Source: Symbiodinium natans (Eukaryota > Sar > Dinophyceae > Suessiales > Symbiodiniaceae). From it: 64,000 nt of DNA. The notes beneath the pieces are model-generated. The model saw only the letters and a list, made by a program, of their open reading frames with translations. It made no database searches and was not told the origin of the DNA. Positions 20,211 to 31,444 of this stretch are shown one piece after another. How positions within the stretch are numbered: the stretch's first letter is position 1; every line of letters begins with the position of its first letter. Both the position numbers and the translations under genes were made by a program. Where the stretch lies: contig CAJNDS010002112.1 in the NCBI GenBank assembly GCA_905221605.1, forward strand, positions 437,501 to 501,500, given 5' to 3'.

Positions 20211-20445
20211 CTACAGCATCCCACAGCTGGCCGATGGGCCATCCTGTCGTTTTCGGACAAGTGGGGGCCCGCAGGACTCTTGCAGATTCTCTGCGGGGTG
20301 GGGCCATCGGCCTTCATACAGCTTGTCAAAGCGATCGTAGGGCTGACCACGCATCTGCCTCATCTCTGCAAGGGTCAGAAAGTACATGGTGCATTCACGT
20401 CCAAGGCACCCTTTATTGAGCCCGATCTCATCCCTGGTATCAGGC
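20211..20445 (-). CDS. candidate exon, unknown protein
   Basis: Minus frame DTRDEIGLNKGCLGRECTMY, FLTLAEMRQMRGQPYDRFDK, LYEGRWPHPAENLQESCGPP and on to a stop at 20211. One of the longer convincing exons. The last part may be intronic. Probably one gene with the neighbours at 19952 and 20735. Confidence 0.6.
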
Positions 20446-20734
20446 CTGCGAACGCTAAATCTTAAACCCTCAACTCTAAACAACAAACCCCTTTTTCGAC
20501 CCGAGGCACTCTGATGATCTAAGACCAGAAGCCTAAACCCTAAACCACCATGCCTCCGGCCCTCTATTGAAAGGATCATGGGCCTTCAACTATCAGGAGG
20601 GTTTAGGATTGTTTTTTGCCAACTGCCTAGCTGATGGTAACAACCCTTAGGGTTTCTTTTTCCCACCCGTTTCCCTTAGGGTTTAGGGTTAGGGTTTTGG
20701 GTTTCCGGACCTGAATTAAGCTCACTTATAACTA

Positions 20735-20830
20735 CCATAAGCAATCCGAGCCACCGGTCCAGCAATGCTTTGACTTCCTCAGCTCTTTCGGGCGGCGGGC
20801 GCTTGTGGTCCAGGGCACGGCCGAAGCACC
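20735..20830 (-). CDS. candidate exon, unknown protein
   Basis: Minus frame CFGRALDHKRPPPERAEEVK then ALLDRWLGLLMVV. Strongly protein-like, helical. Confidence 0.6.
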
Positions 20831-20869
20831 GAAGCCCCAAACCCCATAAACCAACCGGCTGGCAGGGCT

Positions 20870-21020
20870 CAGGTTTCAGGGTTCAGGGTTCAGGATTTAG
20901 GGTTTAGGGTTCAGGGTACAGGGTTCAGGGTTCAGGGTTTCGGGTTTAGGGTTTAAGGTTCAGGGTTTAGGGTTTATAGGGCTTAGGGTGCAGGTTTCAG
21001 GGCTCAGGGCTCAGGTGTTT
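20870..21020 (+). repeat. TTTAGGG / TTCAGGG array
   Basis: Mixed G-type units, with TTCAGGG common, between two exon candidates of the same strand. Confidence 0.9.
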
Positions 21021-21163
21021 CAGAGCCGGCCCCCAAATCTTCAGCCCGAGCCACCGCCAGAGGATCCTCCTTGGCTTTCTTGGCGTCGTCCATGGCGATG
21101 GAGGTGCTTGCAGGCCCCTCAAGCCCAACCTTGCAAGCCCCAAGCTCCTGCCCTTTCTTGGGG
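21021..21163 (-). CDS. candidate exon, unknown protein
   Basis: Minus frame PKKGQELGACKVGLEGPAST, SIAMDDAKKAKEDPLAVARA, EDLGAGSE. Charged, soluble. An internal ATG (SIAMDDAKK) could be a start codon. Confidence 0.6.
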
Positions 21164-21174
21164 GTCTCAGGGGG

Positions 21175-21295
21175 TTTAGGGTTTAGGGTTTAGGGTTTAG
21201 GGTTTAGGGTTTAGGGTTTAGGGTTTAGGGTTTAGGGTTTAGGGTTTAGGGTTTAGGGTTTAGGGTTTAGGGTTTAGGGTTTAGGGTTCAGAGCT
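21175..21295 (+). repeat. homogeneous TTTAGGG array
   Basis: About 16 perfect 7-bp units. Confidence 0.95.
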
Positions 21296-21841
21296 GCAGT
21301 GCATCATGCCCACTTGGCCTGACAGGCTGGGTACAAAGTGTCCTTCCTCAGCCCCAAATCCCGAGACTCTTGTCAAGGCTGGGTCCCCAGGGTTGGGGAG
21401 GGTAGAAGGCTTCAGGCTTCTTGGCTGCGCTCGGGAGGGTAGCGATAAATTGAACTTTTAGCTGCCTCATTAAGAAGCCCAATCAACCCAAAAAAAGGGT
21501 AAGGATCTAAATAATACGGTAAAGTACCACAAAGGCTTCATTTGGGTGGTAAAAGATGCCTCGGTCAAGAATTGGCGGAGCTTGAGGGTTTCCGCGCGCA
21601 TGCCTTTAGTAAGTTGTGGGCTGTTTTGGGTGGACAAGGGTCCTAAGGCTTTGGGTTTCTTTCCTAGGGTTAGATAGGGTTCAGGGCTCGAGGCCCTAAG
21701 GCCGAAAACTTTGAACCAGAAAGGTCCGCGGAAGAGGCATCCAACCAACGAAACGCCGAGTCTCCCCTGCAAAATTTGCAGGGCTCACGGGGGGATCCTG
21801 TCATAGAGCAGCAGCGAACCCTAAACCCCAGGGCCACTCAC

Positions 21842-21971
21842 AATCGCCTCGCTTCTTTCGCGTGAGTCCGTTAACTGGGCTTCGAAGTGTCGGAACCCGG
21901 CCTCCTCAAGGCCTCTGGCCCTGGGATTGGCCATGGCTGCAGCCACAATTTTGCGGGCAGCGCCTAAATTG
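21842..21971 (-). CDS. candidate exon with consensus donor
   Basis: Minus frame NLGAARKIVAAAMANPRARG, LEEAGFRHFEAQLTDSRERS, EAI, ending at a GTGAGT donor (intron begins at 21841). Acceptor CTGTCAG (AG at 21973-21972). Good frame and good splice signals; family unknown. Confidence 0.65.
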
Positions 21972-22475
21972 CTGACAGGACATCCTTGGGAGATCCCAAG
22001 CAAAAAAAAGAAAAACAAAGAACAGTGCCCAAGCCCGATGGTTCGACCCCACAAATTTCTGAGGTCGTTCGGGTGAGAGCCCTGCCTAACCAAAGTGATC
22101 GCTCAAAATCTTCTATAAAAGTTCCGGCGGTTGGGGAACAGGTCTTGCGTAGACTGACCTGGGTGTGCCTCGCAACAGAGGTCGCTGCAACAGGGTCTCC
22201 CCCCCCGATACCTCCTACAATCCAAAGTAGCCCAGGGGTACCCTCGTTGGGAAGGCCCTATGATGCAAGCCGAGTCATGACTTCTTTTTTGTTTAAGGTC
22301 ACGGGCGAAGCCTGTACCAGAACCAAGCGAACCAGCGGAGGTGCAAGGCAAGGAGGGTCTAAGGGCCGATCATTCCCAAGAACAGCCTCCCCAAACCACG
22401 AACCCTAGAAGCCCAAAACCCGAAACCCGAAACCCTAAACCCCAAGCCCCAAACCCTAAACCCTAGAAGTTTTAG

Positions 22476-22556
22476 CCCTCGATAGTCAGGCCTACGTTCT
22501 TGCCCTCGGGAAAGATCTGAGTAAACCTCGGAAGCACGTAGCACCGAAGCTCAGGA
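22476..22556 (-). CDS. candidate exon, unknown protein
   Basis: Minus frame SPELRCYVLPRFTQIFPEGK then NVGLTIEG. Flanked by CCCTAAA (plus-left) and G-type units (plus-right). 22660-23450 has only weak frames, and 23455-23690 is CT-rich. Confidence 0.55.
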
Positions 22557-23729
22557 CTCAAAGCTTGCGGGTTTTGGGGCTCAGGGCCCACACCCCAAGG
22601 TTTAGAGTTTCGGATTTAGGGTTTAGGGTTTGGGGCTTCGGGTAGGGTTTCGACTCTAAAGACGAGGTGTTTTATTTTGGGTACTCAAGGTTTAGGGCCC
22701 GACTCTTCACGCGCAACGCCTGCACAAAAAAAAAGCCAGGCATCGCAACAGGTAGCGAGTAACGAAGATGCTCCAACCGCATTCCGTCAACTAACGAGGC
22801 CGGGGCTGTAGGAAGTTGACCGAGCCTCGGGAAACACAACGGCAACAACGTTCTCTCTTGCCATGCTCTACCATGTGTTACACACGGCCGCCGCAAAACC
22901 TCCTGCCAAATACACACAAGGATATACAAGGATAAGAAACAAGGCAAAATGAAGAAAAAAAACATAAAACAGAACCGAGTGGGCACGCACAATGCTGGTG
23001 TCGAGACTGACAAGCGCGTTTACGAATCTTGCCAGACAGTTCGCCTTTCAAAGAACACACCCCATTGTCAACGATAAGGCTACCCTAGCACAAACAAAAC
23101 CTATGCATGCCTGGGAAGACCAAGGCGCACTTCCATTGGAAATGTTCCGACTGACCAAGCTAGCCCCAAGGCCAAAACAGTAGGTCAACACCAGACGAAC
23201 TCGCACTGACCAGCACAAACCACGACCTGAAGCCTGCAGTTTAGGGATCACGGTTTCGGTAAACAGGAGGCTTGACGTGTGCAAACCCATGACCTCCCAA
23301 ATCCTCCCAAACCCCTCCCCCTTCCAAAGTTTCGCTGCTCCCCGGCATTGAGCCGTTCACACTTGTTCGAACCGACCAGAGGACGAAGCGACCCAAGCCC
23401 CCGCTCGCACAACAAACAATAACCCTGGACGCGCCTCTCCCCCCAACTTCCTAAAGCCTCAAAACTCTCTCTCTCTCTTCCTTCCGTTCTCTACCCAGCA
23501 AGAGGGCCCCCCAGGGAGCTTCCGTTCGCTGTCTCTCCCCCTCTCTCTCTCTCGCTCTCTCTCTCTCTCTTCTTCTCAGCGGGCTTAGCCCCCTCCCCGC
23601 AGCTCCAAAATATCTTCTCGAAATCTGCTGCGAAGCCTCCTCAGTCTCGTCTCTCTCCCTCCCTCTCTGTCGTGTACTGTGTCCGAGTGTCAGCTCCTAA
23701 ACCCCTTAGTTAAACCCTAAACCCTAAAC

Positions 23730-23798
23730 CCTTTAAGCGCTGGCGCGTCGCCCACGCCCTCCACGTCCAGCGCATGGAAGAGCTGGTCGCAGGACTCA
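23730..23798 (-). CDS. candidate exon, degenerate EF-hand
   Basis: 69 nt: acceptor TTAGCAG (AG at 23800-23799), frame ESCDQLFHALDVEGVGDAPA then LK, and exit through AAAGG|GTTTAGGG, so the donor is the first telomere-like unit. LFHALDVEGVGD resembles the start of an EF-hand calcium-binding loop. The opposite strand is also open and somewhat protein-like, but the splice signals favour minus. Confidence 0.5.
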
Positions 23799-24189
23799 CT
23801 GCTAACGCCGACCCTGCGAGGTGTTGAGTATTTTGCGGCGGTTTGGGGTTTCGGGTTCGGGGCTTCGGGTTTGTTCTTCCTTGGTGGTTTGGGGGTTTCG
23901 GAATTTTACGCTTACTGCAGGGCTTGGAGCTCAAGACTGCCGGATGTGTTGCTCGCTTCCGGATAGCTGATGAGGGTTTTGGGTTTAGGGCTACAGCAAG
24001 GTGGGGGGGCTACTACTACACCCACCTACCCAAAACAAGGGCCATGAGGGTGTCTTGTTTCGGCATAGGAACCTGCAACTAGAGCCCGCACCCCCGACAT
24101 GCGCAAAAGCCCTCCACCTTCAACCCTCCTTGCACCCTGGCTTGTAGCGTTCGGCTGGGAGCCCTCAAATCTCGACCCCCAAAACCTGA

Positions 24190-24345
24190 CCATGAACCCG
24201 AAGCCTCCCTAAACCCTAAACCCTAAACCCTTAACCCTTAACCCTAAACCCTAAACCCTAAACCCTAAACCCTAAACCCTAAACCCTAACCCTAAACCCT
24301 AACCCTAAACCCTAATCCCTAAACCCTAAACCCTTAACCCTTGGG
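24190..24345 (-). repeat. CCCTAAA array
   Basis: About 20 C-type units, some shortened to CCCTAA. Followed at 24500-24590 by TA and TTTA microsatellites. 24600-25410 holds scattered CCCTAAA units and a CCCTTTTTGCAGCC junction, without a supported exon. Confidence 0.9.
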
Positions 24346-24501
24346 TTGGTGATCCCGAGCTCATGGGCACATACACAGGGGGGGGAAGAGGCAGGGGGGG
24401 GTGGATCCAAAGGTCCTTCTTGGGATATTACTTAGGGCCCCTCTGCGGTTGTTAAAAGGGAAAGATGCAGTTGGGAACCTGAGCTATGTCGATCACCTAC
24501 T

Positions 24502-24537
<36 letters not shown>

Positions 24538-24549
24538 TTATTTATTTAG

Positions 24550-24584
<35 letters not shown>

Positions 24585-25414
24585 TATATTCTGTTTTTGG
24601 TGCGTTTTGCTTGAGGGCTTAGGGTTGAGGATGGGTAAGGATAGAAGAAAATGAAGAGGGCAACTGCCTTTTATGACCTTGGCTAAGGTACATGTAGCCT
24701 TAAAGCAAACTCCAAGCAACCCATGAACCTTCAAATAGGTTTGGACCTAAACCTTAAACCTGAACCCGGAAACCCGTAACCCGAAACCCTAAACCCGAAA
24801 CCCGAAACCCTTTTGCTAGGGGCCTTTGGGGCCGCCCGACTGGGGGAAGCATAAACCCCAAACCCTAACCCTCCTTTTTAAAAAACATGCCGAAGCCCCA
24901 TTCCCTGAAACCCCCAAGACCCTGTAACCCCAAACCCCCAAACCGCAACAATCCCACGAGGCTCCCAGGGCTCGCACTTCTTTCCAAAAGAGCGAAGCTC
25001 GGCTTTGCTGACCTGCTTTGGAGCGGCGGTTACAGTAGGGCTTGGGGCTTGGGATTCCTAAACCCTAAACCCTAAACCCTATATAAACCTTAACACCCTA
25101 AACCCTAAACCCCCCTAAACCCTAAACCCTTTTTCCAAGAGACTTCGCCCGATCCGATCATGTCCCTGTCAGTCAAACCCTACACCCTTTTTGCAGCCGG
25201 ACTAAACCCTATACCCTAAACCTGCTGTCTCTGAGACTCAAGGTCTAGTAAATTTCAAGCTCAAACATGGGCATTTCCCAGAAAAAAGGGATCCCTGCAC
25301 ATACCCCAACATACCATAATCCATCTTGTAGGACCTCCCAAAAGGGTACCCCTATTTTCGGACACCTGATTTGAGCTCAGCGGCTGGAGGGTCTTGGTTG
25401 AGGGAGCGCGGGCC

Positions 25415-25480
25415 TTAAACCCCCTTGCCCACACGAAAGCGCGCCTGACCGTCGTGGTCGGAATCCAAGTACCGGAACGC
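25415..25480 (-). CDS. candidate exon, EF-hand loop
   Basis: After acceptor GCGGTAG (AG at 25482-25481) the frame reads AFRYLDSDHDGQARFRVGKG V and a stop at 25415. DSDHDG is a canonical first half of an EF-hand calcium-binding loop, preceded by the expected FRYL helix end. One of several EF-hand-like exons between 23.7 and 35.2 kb. Confidence 0.6.
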   Translation of the reverse strand, partial: AFRYLDSDHDGQARFRVGKGV

Positions 25481-25539
25481 CTACCGCAGTTGGGAGGGGA
25501 CAGCACGGCATGGAAGAGGTTTAAGGCCGACTTCAGGGC

Positions 25540-25618
25540 TTAGGGTTTAGGGCTTAGGGTTTAGGGCTTAGGGTTTGGGGCTTAGGGCTTGGGGTTTAGG
25601 GTTTAGGGTTTAGGGCCC
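25540..25618 (+). repeat. TTTAGGG / CTTAGGG array
   Basis: About 11 G-type units with alternating GCTTAGG and GTTTAGG spelling. Confidence 0.9.
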
Positions 25619-25634
25619 AAGCAACTACACGCAC

Positions 25635-26135
25635 CGCGCACACACACACACACACACACACACTCGGTACCACTTTCGCGACACAGGGTACCCGACAGAA
25701 ATGACATCCAGAAAACCTTTCCAACCCTAAAACCCTAAGCCCGATAACACGCAAACCCGGCTCACTCAGAGAACTCGAAGCAACTTCCTCGTTGCGGTGT
25801 AGTCGTTTGACTCGGCGGCGGCATGATCAGTATGAAAGGCACGGCCTGAGGGATTCCTCAGGCTTGGTTTCGCTGGCTTAAGGAATACAAAACAAAAGAA
25901 TACACAACATTGGATATAGATACATAAAACAATCAAACAAACAAACAAACAAACAAACAAACAAACAAACAAACAAACAAACAAACAAACAAACAAACAA
26001 ACAAAAAACTACATATCTATATATATATATATATATACAGATGCATATATCTCTCTCTATATATATATATATATGCACGTTGAAATGTGTTAACGTATGA
26101 ACATACATACATAGAGAGAGAGAGAGAGAGAAAAA
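25635..26135. repeat. CA, CAAA, TA and AG microsatellites
   Basis: CA repeat at 25635-25662; about 19 units of AAAC at 25928-26004; TA-rich 26010-26080; AG repeat at 26112-26132. Frames through these give Val-Cys-Leu-Phe and similar repeats and are not genes. Confidence 0.9.
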
Positions 26136-26381
26136 AATATCATACATAATCAAGAATCATATGTCACATAGTATATCATCACACACCCCAAATGTAGGTG
26201 CCTGAAAAGCGTTCCTTGACGCAGGGGGTCTTTAGCTCTCCAGGCCTCCTGCATGTTCCTGGACCGGGTGAGCAAGCGGCGCCTTCACTCTTTGGGTTTC
26301 TGCGTTTGGGCTTCGGGCTTAGGGCTTAGGGCTTGGGGGCCGTCAGGGCGTTTGGGAAGCCGAAAGCCTTGAGGCTTTGCC

Positions 26382-26522
26382 TTATTTTTGAAGAGACAGC
26401 GACTCAACGTGCCGGGAAGATGGTCTTCCATTTCGAGTCCTAGCTCTCTCAGGCGGAGGCTTCAGCATGTCAGCCGTCTCGTTGACCTGGCGAGCAGGGG
26501 GAGGTACTTTCTGCACCAGGTT
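26382..26522 (-). CDS. candidate exon, basic/polar
   Basis: Minus frame NLVQKVPPPARQVNETADML, KPPPERARTRNGRPSSRHVE, SLSLQK and stop. Low-complexity linker-like protein. Confidence 0.4.
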   Translation of the reverse strand, partial: NLVQKVPPPARQVNETADMLKPPPERARTRNGRPSSRHVESLSLQK

Positions 26523-26552
26523 AGGGGCTCGGGTTGAGGGTGAAACCCAAAC

Positions 26553-26645
26553 CCCCAGGAGCGGCCTCCTTGCTTGCGATGGGGTCGTCCACATGGATCG
26601 GCGGTTCCTCCGAGATGTTGCGGAAGTCGCGCCTGGACCGAGGGA
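26553..26645 (-). CDS. candidate exon, unknown protein
   Basis: Minus frame SRRDFRNISEEPPIHVDDPI then ASKEAAPGG. The G-type array (26648-26730) starts right at its 5' side. Confidence 0.45.
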
Positions 26646-26734
26646 ATCAGGGTTTAGGGTTCAGGGTTCAGGGTTTAGGGTTTAGGGTTTGGGGTTTGGG
26701 GATTGGGGTTTAGGGTTTGGGGTTTCGACTCTCA

Positions 26735-26845
26735 CACTGGCATGCGCGGGCGAGGCAACGAGTAGCAGGTCGAGGGTGAAAGTACAGCTCGAAGCATTAG
26801 CCTTGAGCACTGCAGCCTGGAAGGACAGGCCGCACCAAGGGTTTA
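26735..26845 (-). CDS. candidate exon, hydrophobic
   Basis: Minus frame GLSFQAAVLKANASSCTFTL then DLLLVASPAHASVRV, between two G-type arrays (26648-26730 and 26839-27015). Confidence 0.4.
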
Positions 26846-27015
26846 GGGTTTAGGGTTTCGGATTTAGGGTTTAGGGTCTAGGGTCTAGGGTCTAGGGCCT
26901 AGGGTCTAGGGTCTGGGGTCTAGGGTCTAGGGTCTAAGCTTTAGGGTTTAGGGTTTAGGGTTTAGGGTTTAGGGTTTAGGGTTTAGGGTTTAGGGTTTAG
27001 GGTTTAGGGTTGTCA
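26846..27015 (+). repeat. TTTAGGG array with TCTAGGG block
   Basis: Normal TTTAGGG units surround a homogenised block of TCTAGGG (about 26876-26933). Confidence 0.95.
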
Positions 27016-27472
27016 GGGTCGCACACGGCAGGGCAACTGTCCGAGGGCCCGAAGGGCTGCTTCTTTCTGATGAATCTGAGGGTTTAAGGTAAGGGCCGGG
27101 GCTTTGAAGGTTTTGGGCTTGGGCATTGAGGGTTGAAGGTTGCAGCCCTACACCCCCACAAAACCCCATGAGTTGAAATAGTTCAGGAACTGACTAAACT
27201 CCCCGCGCCTTTCGACAACCCAGATTGCCCCCAAAGCTTAGATTCTGCCAGTAAGACCTTTCGCAACTAGAGCCTTGGAGTAGTTGAACAAGTTCATTTA
27301 CTTGAAAAGATTTCTATCTTTTCTATTCTAATTCTAAAACTCGAAGCCCAAAACAAAATCGGCACCGGGGGACTAGTAGTGACTAGAGTTCAGGGTTTCA
27401 GGGTCACGCCCTAAGCCCTAAGCCCAAAGCCCTAAACCCTAAGCCCTGAACCCTAAACCCTAAACCCTAAAC

Positions 27473-27543
27473 CGGGGTCCGTGCCCGAGAACCGACTCGA
27501 AGTGGGTCATGAAGACCGAGTACTCGATCTCCCCTTTTCCCTC
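27473..27543 (-). CDS. candidate exon, EF-hand loop second half
   Basis: 71 nt between acceptor GCTGGCAG (AG at 27545-27544) and the donor CCCCG|GTTTAGGG, which is the first repeat of the adjacent array. Frame EGKGEIEYSVFMTHFESVLG HGP. GKGEIEYSVF fits positions 4-12 of an EF-hand loop, so an intron interrupts the loop. The exact 23 codons plus 2 nt give a consistent frame. Confidence 0.65.
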
Positions 27544-28165
27544 CTGCCAGCTTCGTTTTTGGTCAGATCTTTAAACTCAGGCCCCTGTGCAGGGTTAGGA
27601 TTTCGGGTTAAGGGCTTCAGGGTTTAAGGAATTAAGGGTTTAAGGGTTTAAGGGATTAAGGGATTAGGGGTTTAGGGCTTCGACGCTCACACTCGCACGA
27701 TTTCGGGTTTATCGGTTCGTGTTGTAATACGGAGCCTATACTCAGGGTACCCAAACCCTTTCTGACTTCCCCGTCGAAAACCCCCACCTCCAACTTGGGG
27801 CATCATAACTTGGAGAACAGCCCCTTTTCTGTGCTTAGGGTTGAGAGTCTCAAGCGCTGGGCCTCAAGTCGACCCCTGCTACTCAACCGGGCGGACGCGA
27901 CCGCAGCCCAGCACGCCTCTCACCCGTGGCATCCCCATGCCCTAAACCCTAAATCCTAAACCCACAACCCCTGAGCCAAGACCCCGAGGCGGGCGGGTGC
28001 TGCAAAAAGGGGGTAGGGTTTCGGGGTCTAGGGGGTTCTCCTCAAACTGGTTCAGGGTTTAGGGTTTAGGGTTTAGGGGGTGGGGGAGGCCACTCATAAG
28101 AGCCCTTTGCATCACTTCCCCACCCTGAAATCGTCTCGGCGCAGTTCAGGCTTCAGGGTTTTGTC

Positions 28166-28297
28166 TTCGGATAGCTACATGCTCCCTTCATATGGGCCCT
28201 TAAAAGGGGACCTTTATGTACCCCTTACGTACCATATAAAAGCCAAGGGCCCGTACTTCAGAACTCTTTAAAGGACGTAAGGGAAGAACTACCCTCA
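28166..28297. repeat. palindromic element G
   Basis: GGATAGCTACATGCTCCC at the left and GAACTACCCTCAGA at the right, with GGGCCCTT.. / AAGGGCCC inner arms. Related copy at 55576-55705, partial copies at 29798-29830 and 30078-30145. Confidence 0.5.
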
Positions 28298-28732
28298 GAT
28301 TTTTGGGCTTGGCGTTTAGGGCATAGGGTTGCCGATTCTATCTGTCGTGTAAACGATAAGAGCTCGCTTCATTCCCGGAGTACGGCGACTCCGTACATAC
28401 GTAGCTCTGAGAATCAGGGTCATTTTGGGGGGTCCCCTATGATAGGACAGACCTCAAAACAGACCCCAGAGTTTAGGGTTTAGGGTTGGACACTGCATCT
28501 ACAAGGTCATACAAGCGAGACGGTGTGACAGGTTGGGGGGATCACGGCAGTAAGGTTACAGGTCCGGCAAAGGTCTATTATATTTCTAACCTACAACTTT
28601 CAAGCAGGGTTTAGGTTCTCCAGACTCCCGAGTTGTGCCCGCGAAACCATGTGTGCCCCCTAGACCCTAAACCCTAAACCCCAAACCCTAAACCCTAAAC
28701 ACTAAACCCTAAACCCCAACCCCCGGGATTAC

Positions 28733-28802
28733 ATGAGCACTCCCGGTCGAGAAGGTCGAAGATGCGATCTGCCACCTCCTGAATCGAACGCAAGCGGAAG
28801 AA
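28733..28802 (-). CDS. candidate exon, unknown helical segment
   Basis: Acceptor CCCCGAG (AG at 28804-28803), frame FFRLRSIQEVADRIFDLLDR ECS, donor T|GTAATC (intron from 28732). 23 codons plus 1 nt. Amphipathic helix of the kind that flanks EF-hand loops. Confidence 0.6.
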
Positions 28803-28807
28803 CTCGG

Positions 28808-29075
<268 letters not shown>

Positions 29076-29089
29076 ATGTATACCTTATA

Positions 29090-29232
29090 GAGTCCCCCAA
29101 ATCGAAACAGTCCTTAAAAGGGATGAACAGGGAGGTACGATAATCCAGTCCCTGTCTTCGAAAGTAACCCCCAAAGAGCCCCTAAGGCTTCTAAGGTCCC
29201 TCATGAGGGTCCCTCCTTCAGTCCCTTGAAAG
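29090..29232. repeat. palindromic element F
   Basis: Similar to 15873-16012, with GGGTCCCTCCTTCAGTCCC at the right end and a mirrored AACAGGGAGGTAC arm inside. It sits inside a putative intron. Confidence 0.45.
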
Positions 29233-29334
29233 TTTCCTGGACTGCACATCAACCCCCCAAAACCCGACACTCATCGTCGAAGACCTCAAAAACCCCTAAA
29301 CAACTCCAACAAGAAACCAAAATAATCCCTAGCC

Positions 29335-29430
29335 CTGAACCCTGAACCCTGAACCCTGAACCCTGAACCCTGAACCCTAAACCCTAAACAGTAAACCCTA
29401 AACCCTAAACCCTAAACCCCTAAAACACCC
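29335..29430 (-). repeat. CCCTGAA / CCCTAAA array
   Basis: Six CCCTGAA units followed by CCCTAAA units, on the sense-3' side of the exon at 29455. Confidence 0.95.
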
Positions 29431-29454
29431 AAACAAAAATGGGCAAACAAAAAC

Positions 29455-29546
29455 GCAATGCTTCTCCTGGGGATGACCGAAACCTCGGAAGAAGTTCCAC
29501 ATCTCTTCGCGCGTGATCTTGCCGTGCCTCCCAGCAGGGTCGCGGG
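29455..29546 (-). CDS. candidate exon, EF-hand loop
   Basis: 92 nt: acceptor CCCTAAG (AG at 29548-29547, itself a telomere-repeat variant), frame RDPAGRHGKITREEMWNFFR GFGHPQEKHC, donor C|GTTTTT. DPAGRHGKITREE follows the EF-hand loop pattern (D at 1, G at 6, I at 8, E at 12). 30 codons fit exactly. Confidence 0.65.
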
Positions 29547-29554
29547 CTTAGGGT

Positions 29555-29760
29555 TTTTGAGGCTCGGGGTTTGGGGTTTAGGGTTTGGGGTTTGGGGCTT
29601 AGGGTTTAGGGTTTGGGGCTTGGGGTTTTTTTTTCACTTGGTACACTTCTCGATTTGTGGCTTGGGGTTTAGGGTTTTAGGGTTTGGGGTTTACAGTAGG
29701 GTTTACAGTAGGGTTTGGGGTTTGGGGTTTGGGGTTTGGGGTTTCGGGTTTAGGGCTTAT
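29555..29760 (+). repeat. TTTAGGG / TTTGGGG array
   Basis: G-type units, interrupted by a short unique piece at 29625-29660. Sense-5' neighbour of the EF-hand exon. Confidence 0.9.
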
Positions 29761-29825
29761 GAGCCAGGACTCCTTGTGCGCAATGCCCCTCATCTCAGGG
29801 AGGTTCCATGGTCCCTTAACATGGT

Positions 29826-29925
29826 ACCCTAAACCCTAAACCCTAAACCCTAAACCCTAAACCCTAAACTCTAAACCCTAAACCCTAAACCCTAAACCCT
29901 AAACCCTAAACCCTAAACCCTAAAC
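29826..29925 (-). repeat. homogeneous CCCTAAA array
   Basis: About 14 perfect units, starting immediately 3' (sense) of the exon at 29929-30055. Confidence 0.95.
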
Positions 29926-29928
29926 AGC

Positions 29929-30055
29929 TCAGTGCCTCTGCAAGTTCAGGGGCCGGAAGGCATCCCGGACGTGCTTGAACTTCAAGTGGAGCTTGTCGCC
30001 CACGTCCTGAGAAACCCAGCTCACAAGAGTCGCCACAGGAGCCACCATGGGCCAG
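29929..30055 (-). CDS. candidate exon, possibly terminal
   Basis: Minus frame PMVAPVATLVSWVSQDVGDK, LHLKFKHVRDAFRPLNLQRH, then TGA at 29929-29931, just before the repeat. It may be the last exon of a gene; an earlier noncanonical donor would keep it internal. Family unknown. Confidence 0.6.
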
Positions 30056-30056
30056 A

Positions 30057-30450
30057 GTTAGGGTTTTAGGGGATTAAGGACCCATACATCAGAACCCATT
30101 GGGCCCGTGAAACTACCCTCAGAGTCTCCACTTCAGGAAGGGGCTTGCTTAGGGTTTTAGGGGTCTAGGGTTTTAGGGTTTTATGGGTTTCAGGGTTTCA
30201 GGGTTTCGGGGTTTTGGGGTTTTGGGGTTTCAGGGTTTTAGGGTTTCAGGGTTTTAGGGGTTAGGGTTTTAGGGGTTTAGGGTTTCAGGGTTTCAGGGTT
30301 TCAGGGTTTTGGGGTTTTGGGGTTTTAGGGTTTTATGGGTTTTAGGGTTTTAGGGTTTTAGGGTTTTAGGGTTTTACGGGTTTAGGGTTTTAGGGTTTTA
30401 GGGTTTTAGGGTTTTAGGGTTTTAGGGTTTTAGGGTTTTAGGGATTTCGG
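30057..30450 (+). repeat. TTTTAGGG (8-bp) array
   Basis: Long array dominated by the 8-bp variants TTTTAGGG and TTTCAGGG. It lies on the sense-5' side of the exon at 29929. Confidence 0.95.
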
Positions 30451-30504
30451 GCTTTAGCGTGCCATCGGCCCCCAAATGCCAAGGGCACCAAATGGTGACG
30501 ATGA

Positions 30505-30660
30505 GTCCTAAACCCTAAACCCTAAACCCTGAACCCTAAACCCTTTTGAAAATGGACTTGAAACCCTAAACCCTACACCCTACACCCTAAACCCTACACC
30601 CTACACCCTAAACCCTACACCCAAAACCCTACACCCTAAACCCTACACCCTAAACCCTAA
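30505..30660 (-). repeat. CCCTAAA / CCCTACA array
   Basis: Mixed units with the variant CCCTACA frequent. It starts directly at the 3' edge (sense) of the exon at 30661. Confidence 0.95.
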
Positions 30661-30772
30661 GCCGCCCTGGGTAGTTGGTCAGCGGAGTCCTGCATGATCC
30701 TGCGGAGCTCGTTGCGGAGCTCGAAGTCCACGTGCTTGTTCCACTCCTTGCTCACGGCCTCAAGGCAGACCT
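30661..30772 (-). CDS. candidate exon, unknown protein
   Basis: Minus frame EVCLEAVSKEWNKHVDFELR, NELRRIMQDSADQLPRAA. Strong coding character. The acceptor is TTTAGAG, the donor AGG|GTTTAG or nearby; both come from telomere-like units. 30840-31320 has no supported gene. Confidence 0.65.
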
Positions 30773-31326
30773 CTAAACTCTAAACCCTAAACCCTAAACC
30801 CTAAACCCTCAGAACCCAAGTCGAGCCAGCCGTCGGAATGAGAGCCCCTACTTGCAGGCTTCCTTGGGGCACCCCTAGATATCAGGGGCCCCTGGCATGC
30901 TGCACATTTGGAACCAATTTCATAAGCTCTGGTGTACTGGGATAGGCTTGCGGGCCCCTACAAAGTTACTTTATTATGGCGCTATAAGGATGATATAGGG
31001 ATTAAGGGTAATTGTGGCACGCAGTGAAAAATGAAGTGGGTCTCGCTAGAAAAGCTCTTCTATTTGGGGAGAAACATGCCAAGGCTGCGCACTGAAGCAG
31101 CATGCTGTAAGCGTGTCGGAACGATACTTGAGGTGGACTGGTTCGGGGAATCTTGCAGGAGATTCTCTCCTCAAGACCTATTTTTTGGTTCTAAGGCGGC
31201 TATGGCTTTTCTACCTTACACATCGTCCCACCTGACAAGCCCCCTTCCGCGTGAGCCACGGGTGACGCGTCGGTTTTAGGGTTTAGGGATCATAACTGAT
31301 ACTGCAGGGAGACCAACCGGACGCAG

Positions 31327-31444
31327 ACTTGAAGGTTCATGGGTAGTTCTAAATAGGGTTGTCAGTGCCCTAATTCAGATCATAATATAAGTTACCTTGC
31401 TCATAACCCTACCTTATAACTACCCATGAACCCTCAAGCAAGTT
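31327..31444. mobile_element. palindromic MITE, family B
   Basis: ACTTGAAGGTTCATGGGTAG at the left is mirrored by CTACCCATGAACCCTCAAG at the right; the AATAGGGTTG / AACCCTACC arms also pair. Best copy of this family. Confidence 0.7.

Noticed and set aside
25766-26153. Val-Cys-Leu-Phe and Tyr-Ile-rich frames
   Set aside because: Translation of the AAAC and TA microsatellites.
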